From contig JAHDIF010000003.1 of NCBI GenBank assembly GCA_020630915.1, forward strand, positions 310,001 to 374,000: a stretch of DNA of 64,000 nucleotides, read 5' to 3'. A program made the position numbers and the translations under genes. The DNA comes from Dokdonia sp. GTDB taxonomy: Bacteria; Bacteroidota; Bacteroidia; Flavobacteriales; Flavobacteriaceae. This document shows positions 54,803 through 62,422 of the stretch, piece after piece; the first letter of the stretch is position 1; each line of letters starts with the position of its first letter. The notes beneath the pieces were generated by a model. That model saw only the letters and a list, made by a program, of their open reading frames with translations, was not told where the DNA came from and ran no database searches.

Positions 54803-56970
54803 TTTTTCTTTGCTTCGACTAGATCTAGTTGTTCTAATGAAACGTTAGTCGTAAACATCCCATAATTAACAATAGCCTTTCCTTTTTCTATAGCATCAAT
54901 GCTTCCTACGGCTTTACCATCGAACATACGCACGCGATCACCTACTTTTAAAACAGGTCTTGGCTTTGCGGGTTTTGCTTCTTCTACCTTTTTGGCCTCT
55001 TTCTTTTTCTTTCTAATGACAGCTACTTTCTGTTCGGCCTCTTGTTTTACTTTGTTTTGGGCTGCTTTTTGAGCTTTATTTTGTTTTGCAGAAAGTTTTT
55101 TACGTTTACTGTTCTCTACTTGTACGATCTTAAAGAGTTCGGCCAACAGTTCGCGTTTCTTTTTACTGTGGTAAAACTTCTCGCTGGCGCTATCTATTTT
55201 TTGGCCCAAGTATATCAAACGTTGATTACTATCATATAGCTCCTGATAGCTTTCTAGTTTTGCTTGTACCTTTGCGTTGATCTCCTGCAATTTTTTATCT
55301 TGTTCTAACGCTCTCTGTTCTTTGTCTTTAAGATTAGAGGTGGTTTTTGCGAGTTTGCTGCGCTCTTTTTGTAGGTTTGCAATACTCTTATCAAACCGTA
55401 TTTTACCGCGTTCTACCTTTTTCTTAGAACGATTGATAAGCGAGTAGGGGATGCCATTTTTTTGAGCCACCTCAAAGGTAAAAGAACTTCCTGCCTCTCC
55501 TAGATGCAATTTGAATAGGGGCTCTAGCGTACGAGCATCAAAAAGCATATTAGCATTGACGATTTCCTTAGTCTCATTTGCCATCATCTTGAGATTAGCA
55601 TAATGCGTCGTTATAATACCATAACTGCCTCGCTCGTGAAAAACCTCGAGAAAGGTTTCTGCCAGTGCGCCACCCAATTCTGGATCTGATCCCGTTCCGA
55701 ACTCATCAATTAAAAATAGTGTGCGTTCATCACATTTCTTTAAGAAATAGTTCATATTCTTAAGCCTATAACTGTAGGTACTTAAGTGATTTTCTATACT
55801 CTGATTATCACCTATATCTGAGAGTATTTTATCAAATAGACACATTCTAGAATACTCGTGTACTGGAATAAGCAAACCGCATTGCAACATTACCTGTAAT
55901 AGACCAACAGTTTTAAGGGTAATACTCTTACCACCGGCATTAGGGCCAGAAATCACGATAATACGTTTCTCTGGATCTAACTGGATATCTTGTGGGAATG
56001 TCTTTTCCTTTTTAGCATTATTGGTAAGTAATAACAAAGGGTGATACGCATCTTTAAGAGTTATCTCTCTTTCTTTTGTAATTGTAGGAAGTACACCATT
56101 CAGTGCATCTGCATACTTTGCTTTGGCGGCAATCACATCTATCGTGCTCAATAATTCTTGATACTCAGAAAATAGTAGAATAAACGGCCGCATTTGCTCC
56201 GTAAGCATTTTCAACAACCTCTTTACCTCCTCATCTTCTTCATATAAAAGATTATTGAGTTCTCTTTGAGCTTGTAGCGTGGCCTCTGGCTGCACATATA
56301 CGATACTTCCCGTCTTAGAACTGCCCATAATAGAGCCTTTTACCTTACGGCGGTGCATCGCTGTAACGGCAAGAACTCTCACATTATCTACTACGGACTC
56401 TCGTATTTCATCCAGATAGCCATAACCGCTATATTGCCCTAAAGCACTAGAAAAACTAGAATTAATCTTCCCTTTTACTTGATTGATGGAACGTCTAAGT
56501 GACTGTAACTGTACTGAGGCGTCATCTCGCAACTCTCCATACCTGTCAAAAATTCTGTCTATCGCTTCTATGATCTCCTTTGTATATTCTGTCGTGGCGA
56601 CCGTAGCGTGCAAAGTAGGGTAGCGCTCTTGGTATTTTTTAAAGAAGCGCAAGTGTGTATTTACAGTGTCAGAAATACTGGATAGTTTCTTAAAACTTCC
56701 CTTATCAAGAATACTATCTTCTATCCCAAGAAATTTAATCTCACGATCTATGGTATCATATCCGTGATTAGGGATCACTGTCTCGTGAAATTTTGACGAG
56801 ACATACTCATTGGTTTGTTGCAACCCAAAATTCACCTCTTTTTCTGAAGTGTAAGGAGTAATGTCCTGTGCCTTGATCTTTCCTAGATCCGTATTACAAC
56901 GTTCGGCAAGGTGCTCACAAACGGTTTTAAACTCTAGATCTTGAAGTGTCTTTTTATGAATTGATATCAT
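54799..56970 (-). CDS. mutS2: MutS2 protein lacking the Smr domain
   Basis: MutS2 suppresses recombination or rescues colliding ribosomes rather than doing mismatch repair. The 723-residue protein has the MutS core and ATPase: Walker A GPNAGGKSITLKT (about 338-350), DEFGTGSDPELGGALAE (Walker B) and THYANLK. The C-terminal third is coiled coil plus a Lys-rich region and ends with a KOW/Tudor-like VGDRVRMFDGKAVGSIDAIEKGKAIVNYG. The Smr endonuclease domain of about 80 residues, found in Bacillus and other MutS2 proteins, is absent. Confidence 0.95.
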   Translation of the reverse strand: MISIHKKTLQDLEFKTVCEHLAERCNTDLGKIKAQDITPYTSEKEVNFGLQQTNEYVSSKFHETVIPNHGYDTIDREIKFLGIEDSILDKGSFKKLSSISDTVNTHLRFFKKYQERYPTLHATVATTEYTKEIIEAIDRIFDRYGELRDDASVQLQSLRRSINQVKGKINSSFSSALGQYSGYGYLDEIRESVVDNVRVLAVTAMHRRKVKGSIMGSSKTGSIVYVQPEATLQAQRELNNLLYEEDEEVKRLLKMLTEQMRPFILLFSEYQELLSTIDVIAAKAKYADALNGVLPTITKEREITLKDAYHPLLLLTNNAKKEKTFPQDIQLDPEKRIIVISGPNAGGKSITLKTVGLLQVMLQCGLLIPVHEYSRMCLFDKILSDIGDNQSIENHLSTYSYRLKNMNYFLKKCDERTLFLIDEFGTGSDPELGGALAETFLEVFHERGSYGIITTHYANLKMMANETKEIVNANMLFDARTLEPLFKLHLGEAGSSFTFEVAQKNGIPYSLINRSKKKVERGKIRFDKSIANLQKERSKLAKTTSNLKDKEQRALEQDKKLQEINAKVQAKLESYQELYDSNQRLIYLGQKIDSASEKFYHSKKKRELLAELFKIVQVENSKRKKLSAKQNKAQKAAQNKVKQEAEQKVAVIRKKKKEAKKVEEAKPAKPRPVLKVGDRVRMFDGKAVGSIDAIEKGKAIVNYGMFTTNVSLEQLDLVEAKKK

Positions 56971-57059
56971 AGGTGTCTCGCTTGCGCGAAATTGTCCTCT
57001 ATAAAATGAGAATAATTAATCTTTTTCTTAATAGCTTTGACTACAAAAATAGCGAATAA

Positions 57060-57725
57060 ATGGACGTTAAAATAGCCGAAAGCTGGAAGAAAGAACTAGG
57101 TGCGGAATTTGAAAAGGAATATTTTAAAGACCTTACCTCTTTTGTAAAAAAAGAGTATTTAGAACATACTTGTTATCCACCTGCAAATTCCATTTTCTCA
57201 GCCTTTGACCATTGTGCGTTTGAAGACGTTAAGGTAGTTATCCTAGGGCAAGATCCTTACCACGGTCCAGGACAGGCAAACGGCCTATGCTTTTCGGTGG
57301 CAGATGGTATACCTCACCCTCCGTCACTCATCAATATCTTTAAAGAAATAGAGACAGATGTAGGGACGCCAGTACCTAATTCAGGAAATTTAGAGCGATG
57401 GGCTTCACAAGGTGTTTTACTTCTCAATGCAACGTTAACCGTTCGTGCACATCAAGCAGGTTCCCACCAGCGCAAAGGTTGGGAGCAATTTACGGATGCG
57501 GTTATAGAAACGCTTTCGCGAAAGCGCACTAATATCATTTTTCTACTTTGGGGTGGCTACGCTAAGAAAAAAGGAGTAAAGATAGATACTTCAAAACATC
57601 ATGTGCTAACTTCAGGACATCCATCACCGCTCAGTGCCAATAGAGGCTACTGGTTTGGGAATGGACATTTTAGTAAAACTAATGTTTTGTTAAATAAGCA
57701 AGGTCTCAAACCAATTTCTTGGTAA
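57060..57725 (+). CDS. ung: Uracil-DNA glycosylase
   Basis: Ung removes uracil from DNA. The 221 residues carry the catalytic GQDPYHGPGQANGLCFSV (Asp65 and His68 at the active site), the Ser/Pro loop PHPPSLINIFKE, and the His of GHPSPLSANRG. The palindrome copy at 57511-57526 encodes LSRKR (about residues 152-156). It is divergent from mutS2, which starts 89 bp away. Confidence 0.97.
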   Translation: MDVKIAESWKKELGAEFEKEYFKDLTSFVKKEYLEHTCYPPANSIFSAFDHCAFEDVKVVILGQDPYHGPGQANGLCFSVADGIPHPPSLINIFKEIETDVGTPVPNSGNLERWASQGVLLLNATLTVRAHQAGSHQRKGWEQFTDAVIETLSRKRTNIIFLLWGGYAKKKGVKIDTSKHHVLTSGHPSPLSANRGYWFGNGHFSKTNVLLNKQGLKPISW

Positions 57726-57776
57726 TCTTTTGGATATTTATAATATAATACTTGTTAAATTTTAGAAAAATACCTT

Positions 57777-58976
57777 TTGATTTCTCCCAGCTTACCTCAT
57801 AATGAAAAGGAACGTCAAAGAGCAGTAGAAAAATACAAGCTATTAGACACATTGCCTGAAGATGTTTATGACACGATCACAAAAGTAATATCTAGTATAT
57901 GTAATACACCCATATCTCTCATTACATTATTAGATAAAGAACGTAATTATCTTAAATCACATAATGGTGTACCCTTTAATGAGTCTCCAAGAAAACTCTC
58001 TTTTTGTGGTCATGCAATCAATTATGAAGGCCCCATTATGATTATCGAAGACGCTCGGAAAGACACACGTTTTTATGATAACCCTTTGGTTACTGAAGCA
58101 AATGCTATATTCTACGCAGGAGTACCACTAGTGAATCCAGAAGGATATAAATTAGGGACCTTATGTGTTTTTGATACTAAACCCAGAAAGCTCAACACAA
58201 AGCAACAAGAAGCACTTAAAGTTCTTGCAAAGCAAGTAGTATATTTATTTGAACAACGTGTTAAAAATCAGGAATTAATACGTTTACAACAAGCAGTACA
58301 AGAGCGTAATCAGAATCTTGAGAAATTTGCTGCACTAGTATCTCACGATTTAAAGTCGCCATTAGCCCAGATATCGTCGTTAATTCAATTGATTGAAATG
58401 GAGTTTCCTGATATACTTGGAGATTCAATTGAGGAGTATTTAAGTTATATTAAAGTTGCTTCTACTTCTCTTAGGAAATATATAGATGATATGCTTGCGT
58501 TCTATAAGTCTAATGAGCAATCATATGAACAGAAATCACCTTTCTCCATAGATAATTTTGCAAATGAATTAAAATCTATCTGTAGCATAGGTAGTAACGT
58601 AGACTGGGAAGTAAATACTACATTAACACATATAGTTACAAATAAACTAGCCCTAAAACAAGTGCTAGTAAATCTTATTACAAATGCTATCAAGTATAAC
58701 CATCGTTCCCATCCTTTGGTAAAGCTTACTTTTAAAGAAGATGTAGACAATTACTGCATTAGTGTTCTAGATAATGGAAGGGGAATACAGCAGGATCATC
58801 TGGATAAAATTTTTGATATGTTTTACACATTAAAAACTCAAGATCTTAGTGGAAATCAAGGTACAGGTGTAGGTCTGGCTATGGTAAAGAACATTGTAGA
58901 TAAACTTAATGGGGATATACAGGTAGAATCAAATGAAGGAGAAGGAAGTAACTTTATTGTAACAATTCCAAAATAA
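57777..58976 (+). CDS. GAF-domain sensor histidine kinase
   Basis: The 399-residue cytoplasmic kinase has an N-terminal GAF domain (about 20-165, with ITLLDKERNYLKSHNGV, FCGHAINYEGPIMIIEDARKDTRF), then a HisKA dimerisation helix (FAALVSHDLKSPLAQISSLIQ, His at the H-box), and an HATPase with N-box VLVNLITNAIKYN, G1 DNGRGI and G2 GTGVGLAM. It lacks membrane segments. The start is TTG, as no ATG fits; it follows ung by 51 bp. A response regulator is not adjacent. Confidence 0.93.
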   Translation: MISPSLPHNEKERQRAVEKYKLLDTLPEDVYDTITKVISSICNTPISLITLLDKERNYLKSHNGVPFNESPRKLSFCGHAINYEGPIMIIEDARKDTRFYDNPLVTEANAIFYAGVPLVNPEGYKLGTLCVFDTKPRKLNTKQQEALKVLAKQVVYLFEQRVKNQELIRLQQAVQERNQNLEKFAALVSHDLKSPLAQISSLIQLIEMEFPDILGDSIEEYLSYIKVASTSLRKYIDDMLAFYKSNEQSYEQKSPFSIDNFANELKSICSIGSNVDWEVNTTLTHIVTNKLALKQVLVNLITNAIKYNHRSHPLVKLTFKEDVDNYCISVLDNGRGIQQDHLDKIFDMFYTLKTQDLSGNQGTGVGLAMVKNIVDKLNGDIQVESNEGEGSNFIVTIPK

Positions 58977-58977
58977 A

Positions 58978-59018
58978 AAACGACGCCGAAAATTTGAATT
59001 AAGCCTCAGCGCCGTTTT
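58978..59018. terminator. Probable terminator hairpin
   Basis: AACGACGCCGA and a complementary AGCGCCGTT form an imperfect hairpin (two mismatches) with an A-run before and TTTT after. It lies between the histidine kinase gene and the small leftward gene. Confidence 0.5.
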
Positions 59019-59042
59019 GTGTTATATCATATAAGTAAGAAG

Positions 59043-59147
59043 CTACTCTTCGGCTTCTTCAGCCTCAGAACCTTTGTTGCAACTAAATTGCAACAGGAGA
59101 AAATTTACTAACACTAGTATCCCAATAACGATAAAAAATGTAGTCAT
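59043..59147 (-). CDS. Tiny membrane protein, 34 aa
   Basis: Translation gives MTTFFIVIGILVLVNFLL followed by LQFSCNKGSEAEEAEE: a single membrane helix then an acidic tail. The start is ATG at 59147 and the stop TAG at 59043-59045. It has a plausible purine-rich leader and lies in a gap otherwise without a gene. Proteins of this size and layout are common in Flavobacteriia. The role is unknown. Confidence 0.6.
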   Translation of the reverse strand: MTTFFIVIGILVLVNFLLLQFSCNKGSEAEEAEE

Positions 59148-59222
59148 TAACTCTTAGTTTTTTTCTTCTACATCTGGTAGATGCAACAACTTCTAATAGG
59201 TTGCGTACAAAAACGAGAAATT

Positions 59223-60086
59223 TTACAAAATGTTGTACATCTGTTCTGGGAGTAATTTTTTCTCAATCATTTTGAGATCAAAAAGCCGGTCTTGAACTCG
59301 CATGATTTCTTCTTCAGAAATCTGTTCTTGCGACCACGTGGTCATCGCAAGCCATTTCTGAATGTCCTCTAGTTTTTGCTCATACCTATGAGCCAGTGTG
59401 CGGTCTATTGAAGGTATGTTCTTAAAGTCTATAGTGACTCTATTAATGATATCCAAAACATTTTTTAGTGCGCCACCGTTATTTTCTATTACTTCATCGT
59501 GAGCAGCAACCACAAAACAACTCCAAGGAGTAGGGAAGTCCCCCAACCTTCTAAAAACACCTGCATCTACAATAGGTTTGGTTGTAAAGTGTTCCCACAT
59601 AAAATAATCTGCAGTTCCTTGTGTTAACGCTTCCACCGCATTTTCGAGGGTATTTACTACTTCAAATTTTAAGGTGCTCGTGTCCCATTCACGCTGGCTA
59701 GCTTGCACGTGAGCCATTACGTGAGATCCAGATCCAAAACGACTAATAGCCGCGGTAGCATTTTCTAATTGGTCTATTTCTGTAAAATTACTTTTTGCCG
59801 AAACGTGTACACCCCACTGTAAAGGTGAGGAAACAAATAATTGAACAATTTTAGAAGGATTGCCATTAGCAATGTCTTTAATCACACCTCCAGTAAGAAT
59901 AACAGCTGCATCTATCTCTCTTGCTCGCAATGCTTTATTCATAGCGCCGGTTCCTTCAGGAAACTCTACCCATTCTACATGCACTCCTTTTTTTAGAAAA
60001 AGTCCTTCTTCTAGCGCAAGATGCCAGGGCAAGTTAAAATGTTCTGGAACACCACCTATTTTAAGTGTTGGGATTTCTGTCGTCAT
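59223..60086 (-). CDS. SsuA/THI5-like substrate-binding protein without signal peptide
   Basis: The protein (288 residues from 60086) resembles periplasmic substrate-binding domains of the ABC nitrate/taurine/THI5 group: LKIGGVPEHFNLPWHLALEEGLFLKKGVHVEWVEFPEGTGAMNKALRAREIDAAVILTGG, and ISRFGSGSHVMAHVQA. No signal peptide or lipobox is seen, so it may act in the cytoplasm, and no ABC permease is adjacent. The ligand is unknown. An ATG at 60095 is an alternative start. It is the last gene of a leftward group with the nucleoside phosphorylase. Confidence 0.85.
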   Translation of the reverse strand: MTTEIPTLKIGGVPEHFNLPWHLALEEGLFLKKGVHVEWVEFPEGTGAMNKALRAREIDAAVILTGGVIKDIANGNPSKIVQLFVSSPLQWGVHVSAKSNFTEIDQLENATAAISRFGSGSHVMAHVQASQREWDTSTLKFEVVNTLENAVEALTQGTADYFMWEHFTTKPIVDAGVFRRLGDFPTPWSCFVVAAHDEVIENNGGALKNVLDIINRVTIDFKNIPSIDRTLAHRYEQKLEDIQKWLAMTTWSQEQISEEEIMRVQDRLFDLKMIEKKLLPEQMYNIL

Positions 60087-60100
60087 AGAGGTCAAAAGTA

Positions 60101-60982
60101 CTAATTTTCTAATGTGATGATACGATCTAGGGCAAATTCAATGAGTGCCTTAGTCGTTTCGGCAGGTGAATTACTAAAGGTTTTAAGAACTCTATTTGCC
60201 AGAATGGCATTAAGAGAAATCGCTCTGTGGCCCATAAGTGCCGAAAGTCCGTAAATACCTGCGGTTTCCATTTCGAGGTTGGTGATTATGCTTTCGCGAA
60301 AGCGGAATGACTCCAATTTGCTATTCATACCATCATCAGAGGTTTCTAAACGTAGCTTTCGGCCCTGTGGAGCATAAAAACCGATGTTTGTTGCCGTACA
60401 ACCAAGTATCACTTCTTCTGATGAAAAATGCTCAAGTAATGTTTGATTAGCTTGTATAACGTATGGTTCACTTTTTTCTTTGGCCCAATTCATATGGTTT
60501 ATAAAAGCTTCTTGAAATTCCTTTTGCTGGATGTGCTCACCTTTGTAAAAATGCAATAATGCGTCAAGACCAATCGCAGTAGCGCTTATTAAAAAAGAAT
60601 CTACAGGAATATCTTTTTGAATAGCGCCGCTAGTCCCTATGCGTATGATATCTAAGGTAGTATGATCTTCTTTGACGTGTCTATGTTCAAGATCAATATT
60701 AACCAAAGCGTCTAACTCATTAAGAACGATGTCTATATTATCTGTACCGATGCCTGTGGAGATTACAGTGAGTCGCTTTCCTTTATAACTTCCGGTGGTC
60801 GTTTTAAACTCTCGTTTATGAACTGTGAACTCTATGGTGTCAAAGTAAGCAGCAATTGTGTCTACGCGATCTGGATCTCCCACGGTAATAATCGTTTGGG
60901 CAACCTGATGTGGTAAGAGGTTAAGATGGTATACACTACCGTCTTCGTTAAGAATAAGTTCTGAAGATGGGATATGCATCAT
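60101..60982 (-). CDS. Nucleoside phosphorylase (uridine phosphorylase-like)
   Basis: The 293-residue enzyme splits nucleosides with phosphate. Landmarks are IITVGDPDRVDTIAAYF, FKTTTGSYKGKRLTVISTGIGTDNIDIVLNEL, IRIGTSGAIQKDIPVDSFLI and SIITNLEMETAGIYGLSALMGHRAISLNAILANR where the Glu binds the ribose. The preferred base cannot be told. The start shares a base with the SUI1 stop, so they are coupled. The palindrome copy at 60290-60303 encodes FRES. Confidence 0.92.
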   Translation of the reverse strand: MMHIPSSELILNEDGSVYHLNLLPHQVAQTIITVGDPDRVDTIAAYFDTIEFTVHKREFKTTTGSYKGKRLTVISTGIGTDNIDIVLNELDALVNIDLEHRHVKEDHTTLDIIRIGTSGAIQKDIPVDSFLISATAIGLDALLHFYKGEHIQQKEFQEAFINHMNWAKEKSEPYVIQANQTLLEHFSSEEVILGCTATNIGFYAPQGRKLRLETSDDGMNSKLESFRFRESIITNLEMETAGIYGLSALMGHRAISLNAILANRVLKTFSNSPAETTKALIEFALDRIITLEN

Positions 60983-61314
60983 TAGCCTCCTACACGTTTT
61001 GTTTTAAAGCCTTTGTCTTTTAAGTAGTCCATAATCTGGGTACGGTAGTCTCCTTGTATAATGATCTGTTCATTTTTAAAACTACCACCTACACCTAAGA
61101 GTTGTTTTATCTCTTTGGCAAGAATTTTAAAATCTTGAGTGGCACCCGTATAACCTTCTATAATCGTAATAGGCTTTCCTTTGCGTTTCTCATACTTACA
61201 GATAAGCGGATCATCTTGTATCCAAAGTGTATCTTTTGCATCAAGAATTTCTTCTTTTTCTTCCTGCACTTCGTGATCTGGGAAAAGGTTCTTAAGCTGA
61301 TCTTTTAAATCCAT
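60982..61314 (-). CDS. SUI1/eIF1-like translation factor
   Basis: The 110-residue protein carries the SUI1 fold in its C-terminal half: KRKGKPITIIEGYTGATQDFKILAKEIKQLLGVGGSFKNEQIIIQGDYRTQIMDYLKDKGFKTKRVGG. Bacterial members (YciH-like) affect start-codon fidelity. The N-terminal part is acidic and probably disordered. It is 1 bp downstream of the oxygenase gene and overlaps the phosphorylase gene. Confidence 0.93.
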   Translation of the reverse strand: MDLKDQLKNLFPDHEVQEEKEEILDAKDTLWIQDDPLICKYEKRKGKPITIIEGYTGATQDFKILAKEIKQLLGVGGSFKNEQIIIQGDYRTQIMDYLKDKGFKTKRVGG

Positions 61315-61315
61315 A

Positions 61316-62266
61316 TTATTTTTTAATAAGGCCTATTTCTACAAGTCTTTGATGTAAAAAATCACCTGCTGTAATGTCTTCAAACGCTTTTGGGTGGTTT
61401 TCATCTACACATTCTTCTAGGCAATTGAGTTTCATATCACTTCTAGGGTGCATAAAAAACGGAATCGAATATCTAGGCGTATGCCATTGCTCCTTAGGAG
61501 GATTAACCACCCTGTGTATGGTAGAGCGTAACTTGTTGTTGGTATGCCTTTCTAACATATCTCCCACATTAATAACAAGTTCGTCTTCATTAGGGATGGC
61601 GTCTATCCACTCTCCATCCTTACGTAGCACTTGCAAACCTCCAGCAGAGGCACCCATGAGTAATGTGATTAAATTGATATCACCGTGAGCTCCTGCTCTT
61701 ACAGCTCCTTTAGGTTCTTCTGTAATAGGAGGGTAGTGGATGGGGCGTAAAATACTATTTCCATTACTCGCCCAATGATCAAAATAATGCTCGTCGAGCC
61801 CAATATAAAGAGCCAGCGCTCTGAGCACATAAATACCTGTTTTTTCAAGCATTTTATAGGCTTGCATTCCCGTTTCATTAAATTTTTCTAATTCTTCTAC
61901 CTGCACGTTTTGAGGATACTCTTCAATAAGATTAGCATCCTTATCTGGTTCTTGACCAAAGTGCCAAAACTCTTTAAGATCGCCTTCTTTTTTTCCTTTG
62001 GCGTGTTCTTTCCCGAAAGAGATGTATCCACGTTGACCACCTAAACCTTCAATTTCATATTTAGACTTTGTTTCAACAGGCAATGCAAAGAATTGTTTTA
62101 TTTCGCTGTAAAGCTCATCTACAAGCGTGTCGTCAAGAAAGTGATTTTTAAGAGATACAAATCCAATATCTTCATATGCACTCCCTATTTCTTGGACAAA
62201 TTTTTGCTTACGTGCAGGATCATCACTAAGGAAATCTGCTAGGTCTACACTTGGGATATTATTCAT
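61316..62266 (-). CDS. 2-oxoglutarate/Fe(II) oxygenase, isopenicillin N synthase family
   Basis: The 316-residue enzyme has the N-terminal DIOX-like domain (PSVDLADFLSDDPARKQKFVQEIGSAYEDIGFVSLKNH) and the core with His-x-Asp (GAHGDINLITLLMG), a distal His (HRVVNPP) and the RxS motif (PRYSIPFFMHP) that binds 2-oxoglutarate. The substrate is unknown. It is the first gene of the leftward SUI1-phosphorylase-binding protein group. Confidence 0.92.
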   Translation of the reverse strand: MNNIPSVDLADFLSDDPARKQKFVQEIGSAYEDIGFVSLKNHFLDDTLVDELYSEIKQFFALPVETKSKYEIEGLGGQRGYISFGKEHAKGKKEGDLKEFWHFGQEPDKDANLIEEYPQNVQVEELEKFNETGMQAYKMLEKTGIYVLRALALYIGLDEHYFDHWASNGNSILRPIHYPPITEEPKGAVRAGAHGDINLITLLMGASAGGLQVLRKDGEWIDAIPNEDELVINVGDMLERHTNNKLRSTIHRVVNPPKEQWHTPRYSIPFFMHPRSDMKLNCLEECVDENHPKAFEDITAGDFLHQRLVEIGLIKK

Positions 62267-62393
62267 GTTAATAGCTATTAATATTGTGATACAAAGATAT
62301 TCATTCTGTTCTATTTAGGCTGCTCGAAGTGATGTTCATAAAAATATTGATTATTTCTAAAGTACCACTATTACGATTGAGTTTCATTTTTGG

Positions 62394-62401
62394 TACATTT
62401 G
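62394..62401 (+). promoter_or_regulatory. -7 element of the E1 dehydrogenase gene
   Basis: TACATTTG matches TAnnTTTG, 21 bases before the ATG at 62423. The -33 region is weak: the nearest TTG, at 62377-62379, is only 14 bases upstream. Confidence 0.5.
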
Positions 62402-62422
62402 AGATGGTTTATAAATCCTAAT

